This document shows, piece after piece, positions 1-15,000 of a stretch of DNA of 64,000 nucleotides; the first letter of the stretch is position 1, and each line of letters starts with the position of its first letter. The translations under genes were made by a program, and so were the position numbers. The DNA is from Tritrichomonas musculus. Lineage: Eukaryota; Parabasalia; Tritrichomonadida; Tritrichomonadidae. The stretch is from NCBI GenBank assembly GCA_039105265.1, contig JAPFFF010000006.1, forward strand, positions 186,001 to 250,000. Reading direction: 5' to 3'. The notes under the pieces are model-generated. The model did no database searches and was not told the DNA's origin. It saw only the letters and a program-made list of their open reading frames with translations.

Positions 1-1
1 T

Positions 2-3000
2 TCAGAAGAGGTCATTGAATCTAACATTAGAAACTTAAAGAGCAGAATCTTCGAATTGAATCGATCTGTTCGTTGCTTGAAATATGAAATAAAGAGACTC
101 AAGGAACGTCAGAATGAAGTTGAAGAAATTGTTAATTCAACCCAACTGTTGGATGACGTTTCTAACCTTAAACAAAACGTTTCTGACCTTCAGGCAGCAA
201 ATGAAAAGGCTGACTCAGCACTTCGATGCATTAAATATGAAATCAGAAAGCTTAAAGAAGATCAAAAAGGTCTCTTGAATAATGAAAATCTACCTAAAGA
301 AGTAGAAAGATCAGTTCCATTACCAGCAATCAATGAAGATGAACTCAACGAACTTAAACAAAAAGTTTCAGAACTCGAAGAAGCAAACAACAAAGCAACA
401 GACCGAAATGATGGACTTGATAAGCTTCTTCGTTGCCTCAAGTATGAAGTCAAGAATCTCAAGAAATCACAGCAAACACAAAAAGAACAACGAAATGTTA
501 CACCAGCAACAATCAATGAAGACGAGCTTAATGATCTTAAACAACAACTTTCAGAAGTTCGTGAAGTAAACAACAAATTAACAGAACGAAATGATGGACT
601 TGATAAGCTTCTTCGTTGCCTCAAGTTTGAAGTCAAGAATCTTAAGAAATCACAGCAAACACAAAAAGAACAACGAAATGTTGCACCAGCAACAATCAAT
701 GAAGACGAGCTTAATGATCTTAAACAACAACTTTCAGAAGTTCGTGAATCAAACAACAAAACAACAGAACGAAATGACAGACTTGACAAATTACTTCGTT
801 GCATTAAATACGAATTGAAGAATCTCAAGAAGTTGCATCAATCACATGAAGAAGAACAACCAAGTGTTGCACCTTCAACAATCAATGAAGACGAGCTTAA
901 CGATCTTAAACAACAACTTTCAGAAGTTCGTGAATCAAACAACAAAGTAACAGAACGAAATGATGGACTTGATAAGCTTCTTCGTTGCCTCAAGTTTGAA
1001 GTCAAGAATCTCAAGAAATCACAGCAAACACAAAAAGAACAACCAAATGTTGCACCTTCAACAATCAATGAAGACGAGCTTAATGATCTTAAACAACAAC
1101 TTTCAGAAGTTCGTGAATCAAACAACAAAACAACAGAACGAAATGAAGTAATTGACAAACTACTTCGTTGCATTAAATATGAATTGAAGAATCTTAAGAA
1201 GTTACATCAAACACTTCTTGATAAAGAAAACTCACCAGTTGAAGTAGAAAGATCAGTTCCAGTACCAGCAATCAATGAAGATGAACTCAACGAACTTAAA
1301 CAAAAAGTTTCAGAACTCGAAGAAGCAAACAACAAAGCAACAGAACGAAATGATGGACTTGATAAGCTTCTTCGTTGCATTAAATACGAATTGAAGAATC
1401 TCAAGAAGTTGCATCAATCACATGAAGAAGAACGAAATGTTGCACCTTCAACAATCAATGAAGAAGAGCTTAATGATCTTAAACAACAACTTTCAGAAGT
1501 TCGTGAGGCGAATAGTGAATCTGTAAAGAAGAATGATGACCTCGATAAAATCCTTCGTTGTATGAAATATGAAATAAGGAAACAGAAAGAACAATTGTCA
1601 GAAGAAAAGAAGAAAGAAGAAATTGAATCGGAGAAAGACGCAGCCCGTGAATCGGCCCAAGAATCACAACTGAAAGAACTCAAATCACAAAATGAAGAAC
1701 AAAATGAAGCATTACGATGCCTTAAACATGAAGTCAAGAAACTTAAAGAATCACATCAAACCCTTGTTGATAAAGAAAACTCACCAGTTGAAATCGAAAG
1801 ATCAGTTCCAGCGCCAGCAATCAATGAAGACGAATTGAACGCACTTAAACAACAACTTTCAGAACTTCGAGAATCAAACAATGAAATTGCTAAGCGAAAT
1901 GATGGGGTAGATAGAATCCTTCGTTGCATGAAATATGAAATAAGGAAACTGAAAGAACAAAGAGCTGAAGAAGAGAAGAAAGAACAAATTGAATCGGAAC
2001 AAGATGCAGCACGTGAATCAGCCCAAGAATCACAACTGAAAGAACTAAACGAAGCATTGAGATGCCTTAAACATGAAATCAAGAAACTGAAGGAATCACA
2101 TCAAACTCTTGTTGATAAAGAAGACTCACCAGTTGAAATCGAAAGATCAGTTCCAGCGCCAGCAATCAATGAAGACGAACTGAACGCACTTAAACAAAAA
2201 GTTTCAGAACTTGAAGAATCGAACAACAAAACAACCGAACGAAATGATGAACTTGATAGACTTCTTCGTTGCCTCAAGTATGAAGTTAAGAATCTCAAGA
2301 AGTTGCATCAATCAAGTGTTGCTTCAGCAGGAATTAACGAAGAAGAACTTAATGATCTTAAACAACAACTTTCAGAAGTTCGTGAATCAAACAACAAAGC
2401 AACAGAACGAAATGATGGACTTGATCGAGCTATTCGCTGCATTAAATATGAAATAAGGAAACTGAAAGAACATTTGTCAGAAGAAGAGAAGAAAGGACAA
2501 GTTGAATCGGAACAAGATACAGCACGCGAATCAGCCCAAGAATCACAACTGAAAGAACTCAAATCACAGGCCGAAGAACAAGATGAAGCATTGAGATGCC
2601 TTAAACATGAAGTCAAGAAACTGAAGGAATCACATCAAACCCTTGTTGATAAAGAAAACCTACCTGTTGAAATCGAGAGATCAGTTCCAGCGCCAGTAAT
2701 CAATGAAGACGAATTGAACGCACTTAAACAAAAAGTTTCCGAACTTGAAGAATCGAACAACAAAACAACCGAACGAAATGATGAACTTGATAGACTTCTT
2801 CGTTGCCTCAAGTATGAAGTTAAGAATCTCAAGAAGTTGCATCAATCAAGTGTTGCTTCAGCAGGAATTAACGAAGAAGAACTTAATGATCTTAAACAAC
2901 AACTTTCAGAAGTTCGTGAATCAAACAACAAAGCAACAGAACGAAATGATGGCTTTGATCGAGCTCTTCGTTGCATTAAATATGAAATAAGGAAACTGAA

Positions 3001-6000
3001 AGAACAATTATCAGAAGAAGAGAAGAAAGGACAAGTTGAATCGGAACAAGATGCAGCCCGTGAATCAGCCCAAGAATCACAACTGAAAGAACTCAAATCA
3101 CAGACCGAAGAACAAGATGAAGCATTACGATGCCTTAAACATGAAGTCAAGAAACTGAAGGAATCACATCAAACACTTGCTGATAAAGAAAACTCACCAG
3201 TTGAAATCGAGAGATCAGTTCCAGCGCCAGCAATCAATGAAGACGAATTGAACGAACTTAAAAAACAACTTTCAGAACTTCGAGAATCAAACAATGAAAT
3301 TGCTAAACGAAATGATGGGCTAGATAGAATCCTTCGTTGCATGAAATATGAAATAAGGAAACTGAAAGAACAAAGAGTTGAAGAAGAGAAGAAAGAACAA
3401 ATTGAATCGGAACAAGATACAGCCCTTGAATCAGCCCAAGAATCACAACTGAAAGAACTAAACGAAGCATTGAGATGCCTTAAACATGAAGTCAAGAAAC
3501 TTAAAGAATCAAATCAAACCCTTGTTGATAAAGAAAACCTACCTGTTGAAATCGAAAGATCAGTTCCAGCACCAGTAATCAACGAAGACGAACTGAACGC
3601 ACTTAAACAAAAAGTTTCCGAACTTGAAGAATCGAACAACAAAACAACCGAACGAAATGATGGAATTGATAAAATCCTTCGTTGTTTGAAATATGAAATA
3701 AGGAAACTGAAAGAACAATTATCAGAAGAAAAGAAGAAAGAAGAAATTGAATCAGAACAAGATGCAGCCCGTGAATCAGCCCAAGAATCACAACTGAAAG
3801 AACTCAAATCACAGACCGAAGAACAAGATGAAGCATTGAGATGCCTTAAACATGAAATCAAGAAACTTAAAGAATCACATCAAACACTTTGTGACAAAGA
3901 AAACGAACGCTCAAATCAAGAGGCAGTAATCAATGAAGACGAATTGAACGCACTTAAACAAAAAGTTTCAGAACTTGAAGAATCGAACAACAAATCAGCA
4001 GAACGAAATGATGAGCTTGACAAATTAATTCGCTGTATTAAATACGAATTGAAGAATCTTAAGAAGTTACATCAATCACATGAAGAAGAGAGAAATGTTG
4101 CTTCAGCAGGAATTAACGAAGAAGAACTTAATGATCTTAAACAACAACTTTCAGAAGTTCGCGAATCGAATGACAAAATTGATGAATCACTTCGTTGCAT
4201 TAAATACGAATTGAAGAATCTCAAGAAGTTGCATCAATCACATGAAGAAGAACGAAATGCTGCTCCCGCAACAATCAATGAAGACGAGCTTAATGATCTT
4301 AAACAACAACTTTCAGAAGTTCGTGAATCAAACAACAAAGCAACAGAACGAAATGATGGCTTTGATCGAGCTCTTCGTTGCATTAAATATGAAATAAGGA
4401 AACTGAAAGAACAATTATCAGAAGAAGAGAAGAAAGGACAAGTTGAATCGGAACAAGATGCAGCCCGTGAATCAGCCCAAGAATCACAACTGAAAGAACT
4501 AAACGAAGCATTGAGATGCCTTAAACATGAAATCAAGAAACTTAAAGAATCACATCAAACACTTGTTGATAAAGAAAACCTACCTGTTGAAATCGAAAGA
4601 TCAGTTCCAGCGCCAGCAATCAATGAAGACGAGTTTAACGAACTTAAACAAAAAGTTTCAGAACTTGAAGAATCGAACAACAAATCAACAGAACGAAACA
4701 ATGAGCTTGACAAATTAATTCGCTGCATTAAATACGAATTGAAGAATCTTAAGAAGTTACATCGATCACAGGAAGAGGAACAACCAAATGTTGCCCCAGC
4801 AACAATCAATGAAGACGAATTGAACGAACTTAAACAAAAAGTTTCAGAACTTGAAGAATCAAACAACAAATCAACAGAACGAAATGATGGAGTTGACAAA
4901 TCACTTCGTTGCCTCAAGTATGAAGTTAAGAATCTCAAGAAGTTGCATCAATCACATGAAGAACAACCAAATGTTGCACCAGCAGGAATTAATGAAGAAG
5001 AACTTAATGATCTTAAACAACAACTTTCAGAAGTTCGCGAATCGAATGACCAAATTGATGAATCACTTCGTTGCATTAAATACGAATTGAAGAATCTCAA
5101 GAAGTTGCATCAATCACATGAAGAAGAACGAAATGTTGCACCTTCAACAATCAATGAAGACGAACTTAATGATCTTAAACAACAACTTTCAGAAGTTCGT
5201 GAGGCGAATAATGAATCTGTAAAGAAGAATGATGACCTCGACAAAATCCTTCGTTGTATGAAATATGAAATAAGGAAACAGAAAGAACAATTGTCAGAAG
5301 AAAAGAAGAAAGAAGAAATTGAATCGGAGAAAGACGCAGCCCGTGAATCGGCCCAAGAATCACAACTGAAAGAACTCAAATCACAGACAGAAGAACTAAA
5401 CGAAGCATTACGATGCCTTAAACATGAAATCAAGAAACTTAAAGAATCACATCAAACACTTGTTGATAAAGAAAACTCACCTGTTGAAATCGAAAGATCA
5501 GTTCCAGCGCCAGCAATCAACGAAGACGAATTGAACGCACTTAAACAAAAAGTTTCCGAACTTGAAGAATCGAACAACAAAACAACCGAACGAAATGATG
5601 GAATTGATAAAATCCTTCGTTGTTTGAAATATGAAATAAGGAAACTGAAAGAACAATTATCAGAAGAAAAGAAGAAAGAAGAAATTGAATCAGAACAAGA
5701 TGCAGCCCGTGAATCGTCCCAAGAATCACAACTGAAAGAACTCAAATCACAGACCGAAGAACTAAACGAAGCATTACGATGCCTTAAACATGAAATCAAG
5801 AAACTTAAAGAATCACATCAAACACTTGTTGATAAAGAAGACTCACCAGTTGAAATCGAAAGATCAGTTCCAGCGCCAGCAATCAATGAAGACGAATTGA
5901 ACGCACTTAAACAAAAAGTTTCCGAACTTGAAGAATCGAACAACAAAACAACCGAACGAAATGATGGAATTGATAGAATCCTTCGTTGCATTAAATATGA

Positions 6001-9000
6001 AATAAGGAAACTGAAAGAACAAAGAGCTGAAGAAGAGAAGAAAGGACAAATTGAATCGGAACAAAATGCAACACGTGAATCAGCCCAAGAATCACAACTG
6101 AAAGAACTAAACGAAGCAATGAGATGCCTTAAACATGAAATCAAGAAACTGAAGGAATCACATCAAACACTTATTGATAAAGAAAACCTACCTGTTGAAA
6201 TCGAAAGATCAGTTCCAGCGCCAGCAATCAATGAAGACGAATTGAACGAACTTAAACAAAAAGTTTCAGAACTTGAAGAATCAAACAACAAATCAACAGA
6301 ACGAAATGATGGAGTTGACAAATCACTTCGTTGCCTCAAGTATGAAGTTAAGAATCTCAAGAAGTTGCATCAATCAAGCGTTGCTTCAGCAGGAATTAAC
6401 GAAGAAGAACTTAATGATCTTAAACAACAACTTTCAGAAGTTCGCGAATCGAATGACCAAATTGATGAATCACTTCGTTGCATTAAATACGAATTGAAGA
6501 ATCTCAAGAAGTTGCATCAATCACATGAAGAAGAACGAAATGTTGCACCTTCAACAATCAATGAAGACGAACTTAATGATCTTAGACAACAACTTTCAGA
6601 AGTTCGTGAGGCGAATAGTGAATCTGTAAAGAAGAATGATGACCTCGACAAAATCCTTCGTTGTATGAAATATGAAATAAGGAAACAGAAAGAACAATTG
6701 TCAGAAGAAAAGAAGAAAGAAGAAATTGAATCGGAGAAAGACGCAGCCCGTGAATCGGCCCAAGAATCACAACTGAAAGAACTCAAATCACAAAATGAAG
6801 AACAAAATGAAGCATTACGATGCCTTAAACATGAAGTCAAGAAACTTAAAGAATCACATCAAACCCTTGTTGATAAAGAAAACTCACCAGTTGAAATCGA
6901 AAGATCAGTTCCAGCGCCAGCAATCAATGAAGACGAATTGAACGCACTTAAACAACAACTTTCAGAACTTCGAGAATCAAACAATGAAATTGCTAAGCGA
7001 AATGATGGGGTAGATAGAATCCTTCGTTGCATTAAATATGAAATAAGGAAACTGAAAGAACAAAGAGCTGAAGAAGAGAAGAAAGAACAAATTGAATCAG
7101 AGAAAGACGCAGCACGTGAATCAGCCCAAGAATCACAACTGAAAGAACTCAAATCACAGGCCGAAGAACAAGATGAAGCATTGAGATGCCTTAAACATGA
7201 AGTCAAGAAACTTAAAGAATCACATCAAACCCTTGTTGATAAAGAAAACTCGCCTGTTGAAATCGAGAGATCAGTTCCAGCGCCAGCAATCAATGAAGAC
7301 GAATTGAACGCACTTAAACAAAAAGTTTCCGAACTTGAAGAATTGAACAATGAAATTGCTAAGCGAAATGATGGGCTAGATAGAATTATTCGTTGCATGA
7401 AATATGAAATAAGGAAACTAAAAGAACATTTGTCAGAAGAAGAGAAGAAAGGACAAATTGAATCGGAACAAGATGCAGCACGCGAATCAGCACAAGAATC
7501 ACAACTGAAAGAACTCAAATCACAAAATGAAGAACAAAATGAAGCATTGAGATGCCTTAAACATGAAGTCAAGAAACTGAAGGAATCACATCAAACCCTT
7601 GTTGATAAAGAAAGCTCACCTGTTGAAATCGAGAGATCAGTTCCAGCGCCAGCAATCAATGAAGACGAATTGAACGCACTTAAACAACAACTTTCAGAAC
7701 TTCGAGAATCAAACAATGAAATTGCTAAACGAAATGATGGCCTTGATCGAGCTCTTCGTTGCATTAAATATGAATTGAGGAAACTGAAAGAACAAAGAGC
7801 TGAAGAAGAGAAGAAAGAACAAATTGAATCAGAGAAAGACGCAGCACGTGAATCAGCCCAAGAATCACAACTGAAAGAACAAGATGAAGCATTGAGATGC
7901 CTTAAACATGAAATCAAGAAACTGAAGGAATCACATCAAACACTTGTTGATAAAGAAAACGAACGCTCAAATCAAGAACCAGTAATCAATGAAGACGAAT
8001 TGAACGCACTTAAACAAAAAGTTTCCGAACTTGAAGAATCGAACAACAAAACAACCGAACGAAATGATGGAATTGATAAAATCCTTCGTTGTTTGAAATA
8101 TGAAATAAGGAAACTGAAAGAACAATTATCAGAAGAAAAGAAGAAAGAAGAAATTGAATCAGAACAAGATGCAGCCCGTGAATCGTCCCAAGAATCACAA
8201 CTGAAAGAACTCAAATCACAGACCGAAGAACTAAACGAAGCATTACGATGCCTTAAACATGAAATCAAGAAACTTAAAGAATCACATCAAACACTTTGTG
8301 ACAAAGAAAACGAACGCTCAAATCAAGCGCCAGCAATCAATGAAGACGAATTGAACGCACTTAAACAAAAAGTTTCAGAACTTGAAGAATCGAACAACAA
8401 ATCAAATGAACGAAATGACGGCCTTGATCGACTTCTACGTTGTATTAAATATGAATTGAGGAAATTGAAAGAACAAAGAGCCGAAGAAGAAAAGAAAGAA
8501 CAAGCAGAATCAGATCAAGAAGCAACACGTGAAGCTGAACAGGATGCTCAACTGAAAGAGCATAATGAAGCATTACGATGCCTTAAACATGAAGTCAAGA
8601 AATTGAAGGAATCACATCAAACCCTTGTTGATAAAGAAAACGAACGCTCAAATCAAGAACCAGTAATCAATGAAGACGAATTGAACGCACTTAAACAAAA
8701 AGTTTCCGAACTTGAAGAATCGAACAACAAAACAACCGAACGAAATGATGGAATTGATAGAATCCTTCGTTGTTTGAAATATGAAATAAGGAAACTGAAA
8801 GAACAATTATCAGAAGAAAAGAAGAAAGAAGAAATTGAATCAGAACAAGATGCAGCCCGTGAATCGTCCCAAGAATCACAACTGAAAGAACTCAAATCAC
8901 AGACCGAAGAACAAGATGAAGCATTACGATGCCTTAAACATGAAATCAAGAAACTTAAAGAATCACATCAAACACTTTGTGACAAAGAAAACGAACGTGA
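2..9000 (+). repeat. Repeat zone A of the giant gene: about 51 diverged coiled-coil units
   Basis: Units of roughly 40-70 codons alternate among a few types. One type opens with INEDELN and L-K-Q heptads and ends in an RC motif followed by KNLKKLHQS. Another ends LRCLKHEVKKLKESHQTL and continues with DKEN and ERSVPAPAINEDE linkers. A third carries an EEEKK / ESEQDAARESAQESQLKEL stretch. The order of types is irregular and copies differ at many positions, so this is older or less homogenised than the following zone. Units stay in frame throughout 9 kb, which shows selection for the coding frame. Confidence 0.93.
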
Positions 9001-12000
9001 AATCAAAGAACGTTCAGCACCACTAACACAAGCACCTGCAATCAATGAAGATGAATTTAATGAACTTAAACAACAAATATCCGAGCTCCAAAATAAGAAT
9101 AACGAATCAACATCACATCAAAACAAATTTGAAGAATCACTTCGTTGCATCAAATATGAACTTAAGAAACTCCAGAAGGAAACTAAATTATTCATTGAAG
9201 AAACTAAGAACAAAGAAACAGAAGAAGCAACCAAAGAAGAAGAATTATATAACAAGGTAAATGAACTTATATCAACAAATATCAATCAAGATCGATCACT
9301 TCGTTGCATGAAATATGAAATAAGGAAACTGAAAGAACAAAGAGCAGAAGAAGAAAAGAGGGAACAAGTCGAATCAGAGAAAGATGCAGCACGTGAATCA
9401 TCACAAGAATCACAACTGAAAGAACTAAATGAAGCAATGAGATGCCTTAAACATGAAGTCAAGAAACTGAAGGAATCACATCAAACACTTTGTGACAAAG
9501 AAAACGAACGCGAAATCAAAGAACGCTCAACACCAGCATCCATTTTCAATGATGATGACATCAACACACTCAAACAACAAATAAACGAACTTGAAAAGAA
9601 TAACAAAGATTCAACATCACATCAAAACGAACTTGAAGAATCACTTCGTTGCATCAAATATGAAGTTAAGAAACTCCAGAAAGAAACCAAATCATTCATT
9701 GAAGAAACTAAGAACAAAGAAACAAGCGAAGAAGCAAACAAATTAGCTAAAGAATCAGAACTTAACAGCAAACTTAACGAACTAACATCGATTAACGACA
9801 AACAGGACCAAGCTCTTCGTTGCATTAAATATGAAATCAAGAATCTCAAGGAATCACATCAAACACTTTGTGACAAAGAAAACGAACGCGAAATCAAAGA
9901 ACGCTCAACACCAGCATCCATTTTCAATGATGATGACATCAACACACTCAAACAACAAATTTCATCACTTGAAAACAAGAACATAGATACATTATCACAT
10001 CAAAACGAACTTGAAGAATCACTTCGCTGCATCAAATATGAAGTTAAGAAACTCCAGAAGGAAACCAAATCATTCATTGAAGACACTAAGAAGAGAGAAA
10101 CAACCAAAGAAACAGAAGTTGATAACAAACTTAACGAGCTTTCATCAATCAATTCTAACCAAGATCGCTCCCTTCGCTGCATCAAATATGAACTGAGGAA
10201 ATTGAAAGAGCATATGTCAGAAGAAGAGAAGAAAGCACAATCTGAATCGGAGAAAGATGCAGCACGTGAGGTAGAACAAGAATCACAACTTGTAAAACTC
10301 AAATCACAGAATGAAGAACTAAATGAAGCAATGAGATGCCTTAAACATGAAATCAAGAAACTGAAGGAATCACATCAAACACTTTGTGACAAAGAAAACG
10401 AACGCGAAATCAAAGAACGCTCAACACCAGCATCCATTTTCAATGATGATGACATCAACACACTCAAACAACAAATAAACGAACTTGAAAAGAATAACAA
10501 AGATTCAACATCACATCAAAACGAACTTGAAGAATCACTTCGTTGCATCAAATATGAAGTTAAGAAACTCCAGAAAGAAACCAAATCATTCATTGAAAAT
10601 ACAAAGAAGAGAGAAAACGAAGAATCAAAGAACAAAGCAACGAGAGAAAAAGAATTAAATGACAAACTCAACGAACTTATGTCAACAAATACCAATCAAG
10701 ATCGCGCCCTTCGCTGCATCAAATATGAACTGAAGAAACTCCAGAAAGAAACCAAATCATTCATTGAAGAAACTAAGAACAAAGAAACAAGCGAAGAAGC
10801 AAACAAATTAGCTAAAGAAACAGAACTTAACAACAAACTTAACGAACTAACATCGATTAACGACAAACAGGACCAAGCTCTTCGTTGCATTAAATATGAA
10901 ATCAAGAATCTCAAGAAATCACATCAAACACTTTGTGACAAAGAAAACGAACGCGAAATCAAAGAACGCTCAACACCAGCATCCATTTTCAATGATGATG
11001 ACATCAACACACTCAAACAACAAATAAACGAACTTGAAAAGAATAACAAAGATTCAACATCACATCAAAACGAACTTGAAGAATCACTTCGTTGCATCAA
11101 ATATGAAGTTAAGAAACTCCAGAAAGAAACCAAATCATTCATTGAAGAAACTAAGAACAAAGAAACCACAGAAGCCGAAAACAAATTAGCTAAAGAATCA
11201 GAAGTTGATGACAAACTTAACGAACTTTCATCAATCAATTCTAACCAAGATCGCTCCCTTCGCTGCATCAAATACGAATTGAGGAAACTGAAAGAACATA
11301 TATTAGAAGAAGAGAAGAAAGCACAATTTGAATCAGAGAAAGATGCAGCACGTGAATCATCACAAGAATCACAACTTAAAGAACTAAATGAAGCAATGAG
11401 ATGCCTTAAACATGAAATCAAGAAACTGAAGGAATCACATCAAACACTTTGTGACAAAGAAAACGAACGCGAAATCAAAGAACGCTCAACACCAGCATCC
11501 ATTTTCAATGATGATGACATCAACACACTCAAACAACAAATAAACGAACTTGAAAAGAATAACAAAGATTCAACATCACATCAAAACGAACTTGAAGAAT
11601 CACTTCGTTGCATCAAATATGAAGTTAAGAAACTCCAGAAAGAAACCAAATCATTCATTGAAGAAACTAAGAACAAAGAAACAAGCGAAGAAGCAAACAA
11701 ATTAGCTAAAGAATCAGAACTTAACAGCAAACTTAACGAACTAACATCGATTAACGACAAACAGGACCAAGCTCTTCGTTGCATTAAATATGAAATCAAG
11801 AATCTCAAGGAATCACATCAAACACTTTGTGACAAAGAAAACGAACGCGAAATCAAAGAACGCTCAACACCAGCATCTATTTTCAATGATGATGACATCA
11901 ACACACTCAAACAACAAATAAACGAACTTGAAAAGAATAACAAAGATTCAACATCACATCAAAACGAACTTGAAGAATCACTTCGTTGCATCAAATATGA

Positions 12001-15000
12001 AGTTAAGAAACTCCAGAAAGAAACCAAATCATTCATTGAAGAAACTAAGAACAAAGAAACCACAGAAGCCGAAAACAAATTAGCTAAAGAATCAGAAGTT
12101 GATGACAAACTTAACGAACTTTCATCAATCAATTCTAACCAAGATCGCTCCCTTCGCTGCATCAAATACGAACTGAGGAAACTCCAAAAAGAAATCAAAT
12201 CATTCATTGAAGAAACTAAGAACAAAGAAACAAGCGAAGAAGCAAACAAATTAGCTAAAGAAACAGAACTTAACAACAAACTTAACGAACTAACATCGAT
12301 TAACGACAAACAGGACCAAGCTCTTCGTTGCATTAAATATGAAATCAAGAATCTCAAGAAATCACATCAAACACTTTGTGACAAAGAAAACGAACGCGAA
12401 ATCAAAGAACGCTCAACACCAGCATCCATTTTCAATGATGATGACATCAACACACTCAAACAACAAATTTCATCACTTGAAAACAAGAACATAGATACAT
12501 TATCACATCAAAACGAACTTGAAGAATCACTTCGTTGCATCAAATACGAAGTTAAGAAACTCCAGAAGGAAACCAAATCATTCATTGAAGAAACTAAGAA
12601 CAAAGAAACAAGCGAAGAAGCAAACAAATTAGCTAAAGAAACAGAACTTAACAACAAACTTAACGAACTAACATCGATTAACGACAAACAGGACCAAGCT
12701 CTTCGTTGCATTAAATATGAAATCAAGAATCTCAAGAAATCACATCAAACACTTTGTGACAAAGAAAACGAACGCGAAATCAAAGAACGCTCAACACCAG
12801 CATCCATTTTCAATGATGATGACATCAACACACTCAAACAACAAATAAACGAACTTGAAAAGAATAACAAAGATTCAACATCACATCAAAACGAACTTGA
12901 AGAATCACTTCGTTGCATCAAATATGAAGTTAAGAAACTCCAGAAAGAAACCAAATCATTCATTGAAAATACAAAGAAGAGAGAAAACGAAGAATCAAAG
13001 AACAAAGCAACGAGAGAAAAAGAATTAAATGACAAACTCAACGAACTTATGTCAACAAATACCAATCAAGATCGCGCCCTTCGCTGCATCAAATATGAAC
13101 TGAAGAAACTCCAGAAAGAAACCAAATCATTCATTGAAGAAACTAAGAACAAAGAAACAAGCGAAGAAGCAAACAAATTAGCTAAAGAATCAGAACTTAA
13201 CAACAAACTTAACGAACTAACATCGATTAACGACAAACAGGACCAAGCTCTTCGTTGCATTAAATATGAAATCAAGAATCTCAAGAAATCACATCAAACA
13301 CTTTGTGACAAAGAAAACGAACGCGAAATCAAAGAACGCTCAACACCAGCATCCATTTTCAATGATGATGACATCAACACACTCAAACAACAAATTTCAT
13401 CACTTGAAAACAAGAACATAGATACATTATCACATCAAAACGAACTTGAAGAATCACTTCGTTGCATCAAATATGAAATTAAGAAACTCCAGAAGGAAAC
13501 CAAATCATTCATTGAAGAAACTAAGAACAAAGAAACCACAGAAACCGAAAACAAATTAGCTAAAGAATCAGAAGTTGATGACAAACTTAACGAACTTTCA
13601 TCAATCAATTCTAACCAAGATCGCTCCCTTCGCTGCATCAAATACGAATTGAGGAAACTGAAAGAACATATATTAGAAGAAGAGAAGAAAGCACAATTTG
13701 AATCAGAGAAAGATGCAGCACGTGAATCATCACAAGAATCACAACTTAAAGAACTAAATGAAGCAATGAGATGCCTTAAACATGAAATCAAGAAACTGAA
13801 GGAATCACATCAAACACTTTGTGACAAAGAAAACGAACGCGAAATCAAAGAACGCTCAACACCAGCATCCATTTTCAATGATGATGACATCAACACACTC
13901 AAACAACAAATAAACGAACTTGAAAAGAATAACAAAGATTCAACATCACATCAAAACGAACTTGAAGAATCACTTCGTTGCATCAAATATGAAGTTAAGA
14001 AACTCCAGAAAGAAACCAAATCATTCATTGAAGAAACTAAGAACAAAGAAACCACAGAAGCCGAAAACAAATTAGCTAAAGAATCAGAAGTTGATGACAA
14101 ACTTAACGAACTTTCATCAATCAATTCTAACCAAGATCGCTCCCTTCGCTGCATCAAATACGAACTGAGGAAACTCCAAAAAGAAATCAAATCATTCATT
14201 GAAGAAACTAAGAACAAAGAAACAAGCGAAGAAGCAAACAAATTAGCTAAAGAAACAGAACTTAACAACAAACTTAACGAACTAACATCGATTAACGACA
14301 AACAGGACCAAGCTCTTCGTTGCATTAAATATGAAATCAAGAATCTCAAGAAATCACATCAAACACTTTGTGACAAAGAAAACGAACGCGAAATCAAAGA
14401 ACGCTCAACACCAGCATCCATTTTCAATGATGATGACATCAACACACTCAAACAACAAATAAACGAACTTGAAAAGAATAACAAAGATTCAACATCACAT
14501 CAAAACGAACTTGAAGAATCACTTCGTTGCATCAAATATGAAGTTAAGAAACTCCAGAAAGAAACCAAATCATTCATTGAAGAAACTAAGAACAAAGAAA
14601 CCACAGAAGCCGAAAACAAATTAGCTAAAGAATCAGAAGTTGATGACAAACTTAACGAACTTTCATCAATCAATTCTAACCAAGATCGCTCCCTTCGCTG
14701 CATCAAATACGAATTGAGGAAACTGAAAGAACATATGTCAGAAGAAGAGAAGAAAGCACAATTTGAATCAGAGAAAGATGCAGCACGTGAATCATCACAA
14801 GAATCACAACTTAAAGAACTAAATGAAGCAATGAGATGCCTTAAACATGAAATCAAGAATCTCAAGAAATCACATCAAACACTTTGTGACAAAGAAAACG
14901 AACGCGAAATCAAAGAACGCTCAACACCAGCATCCATTTTCAATGATGATGACATCAACACACTCAAACAACAAATTTCATCACTTGAAAACAAGAACAT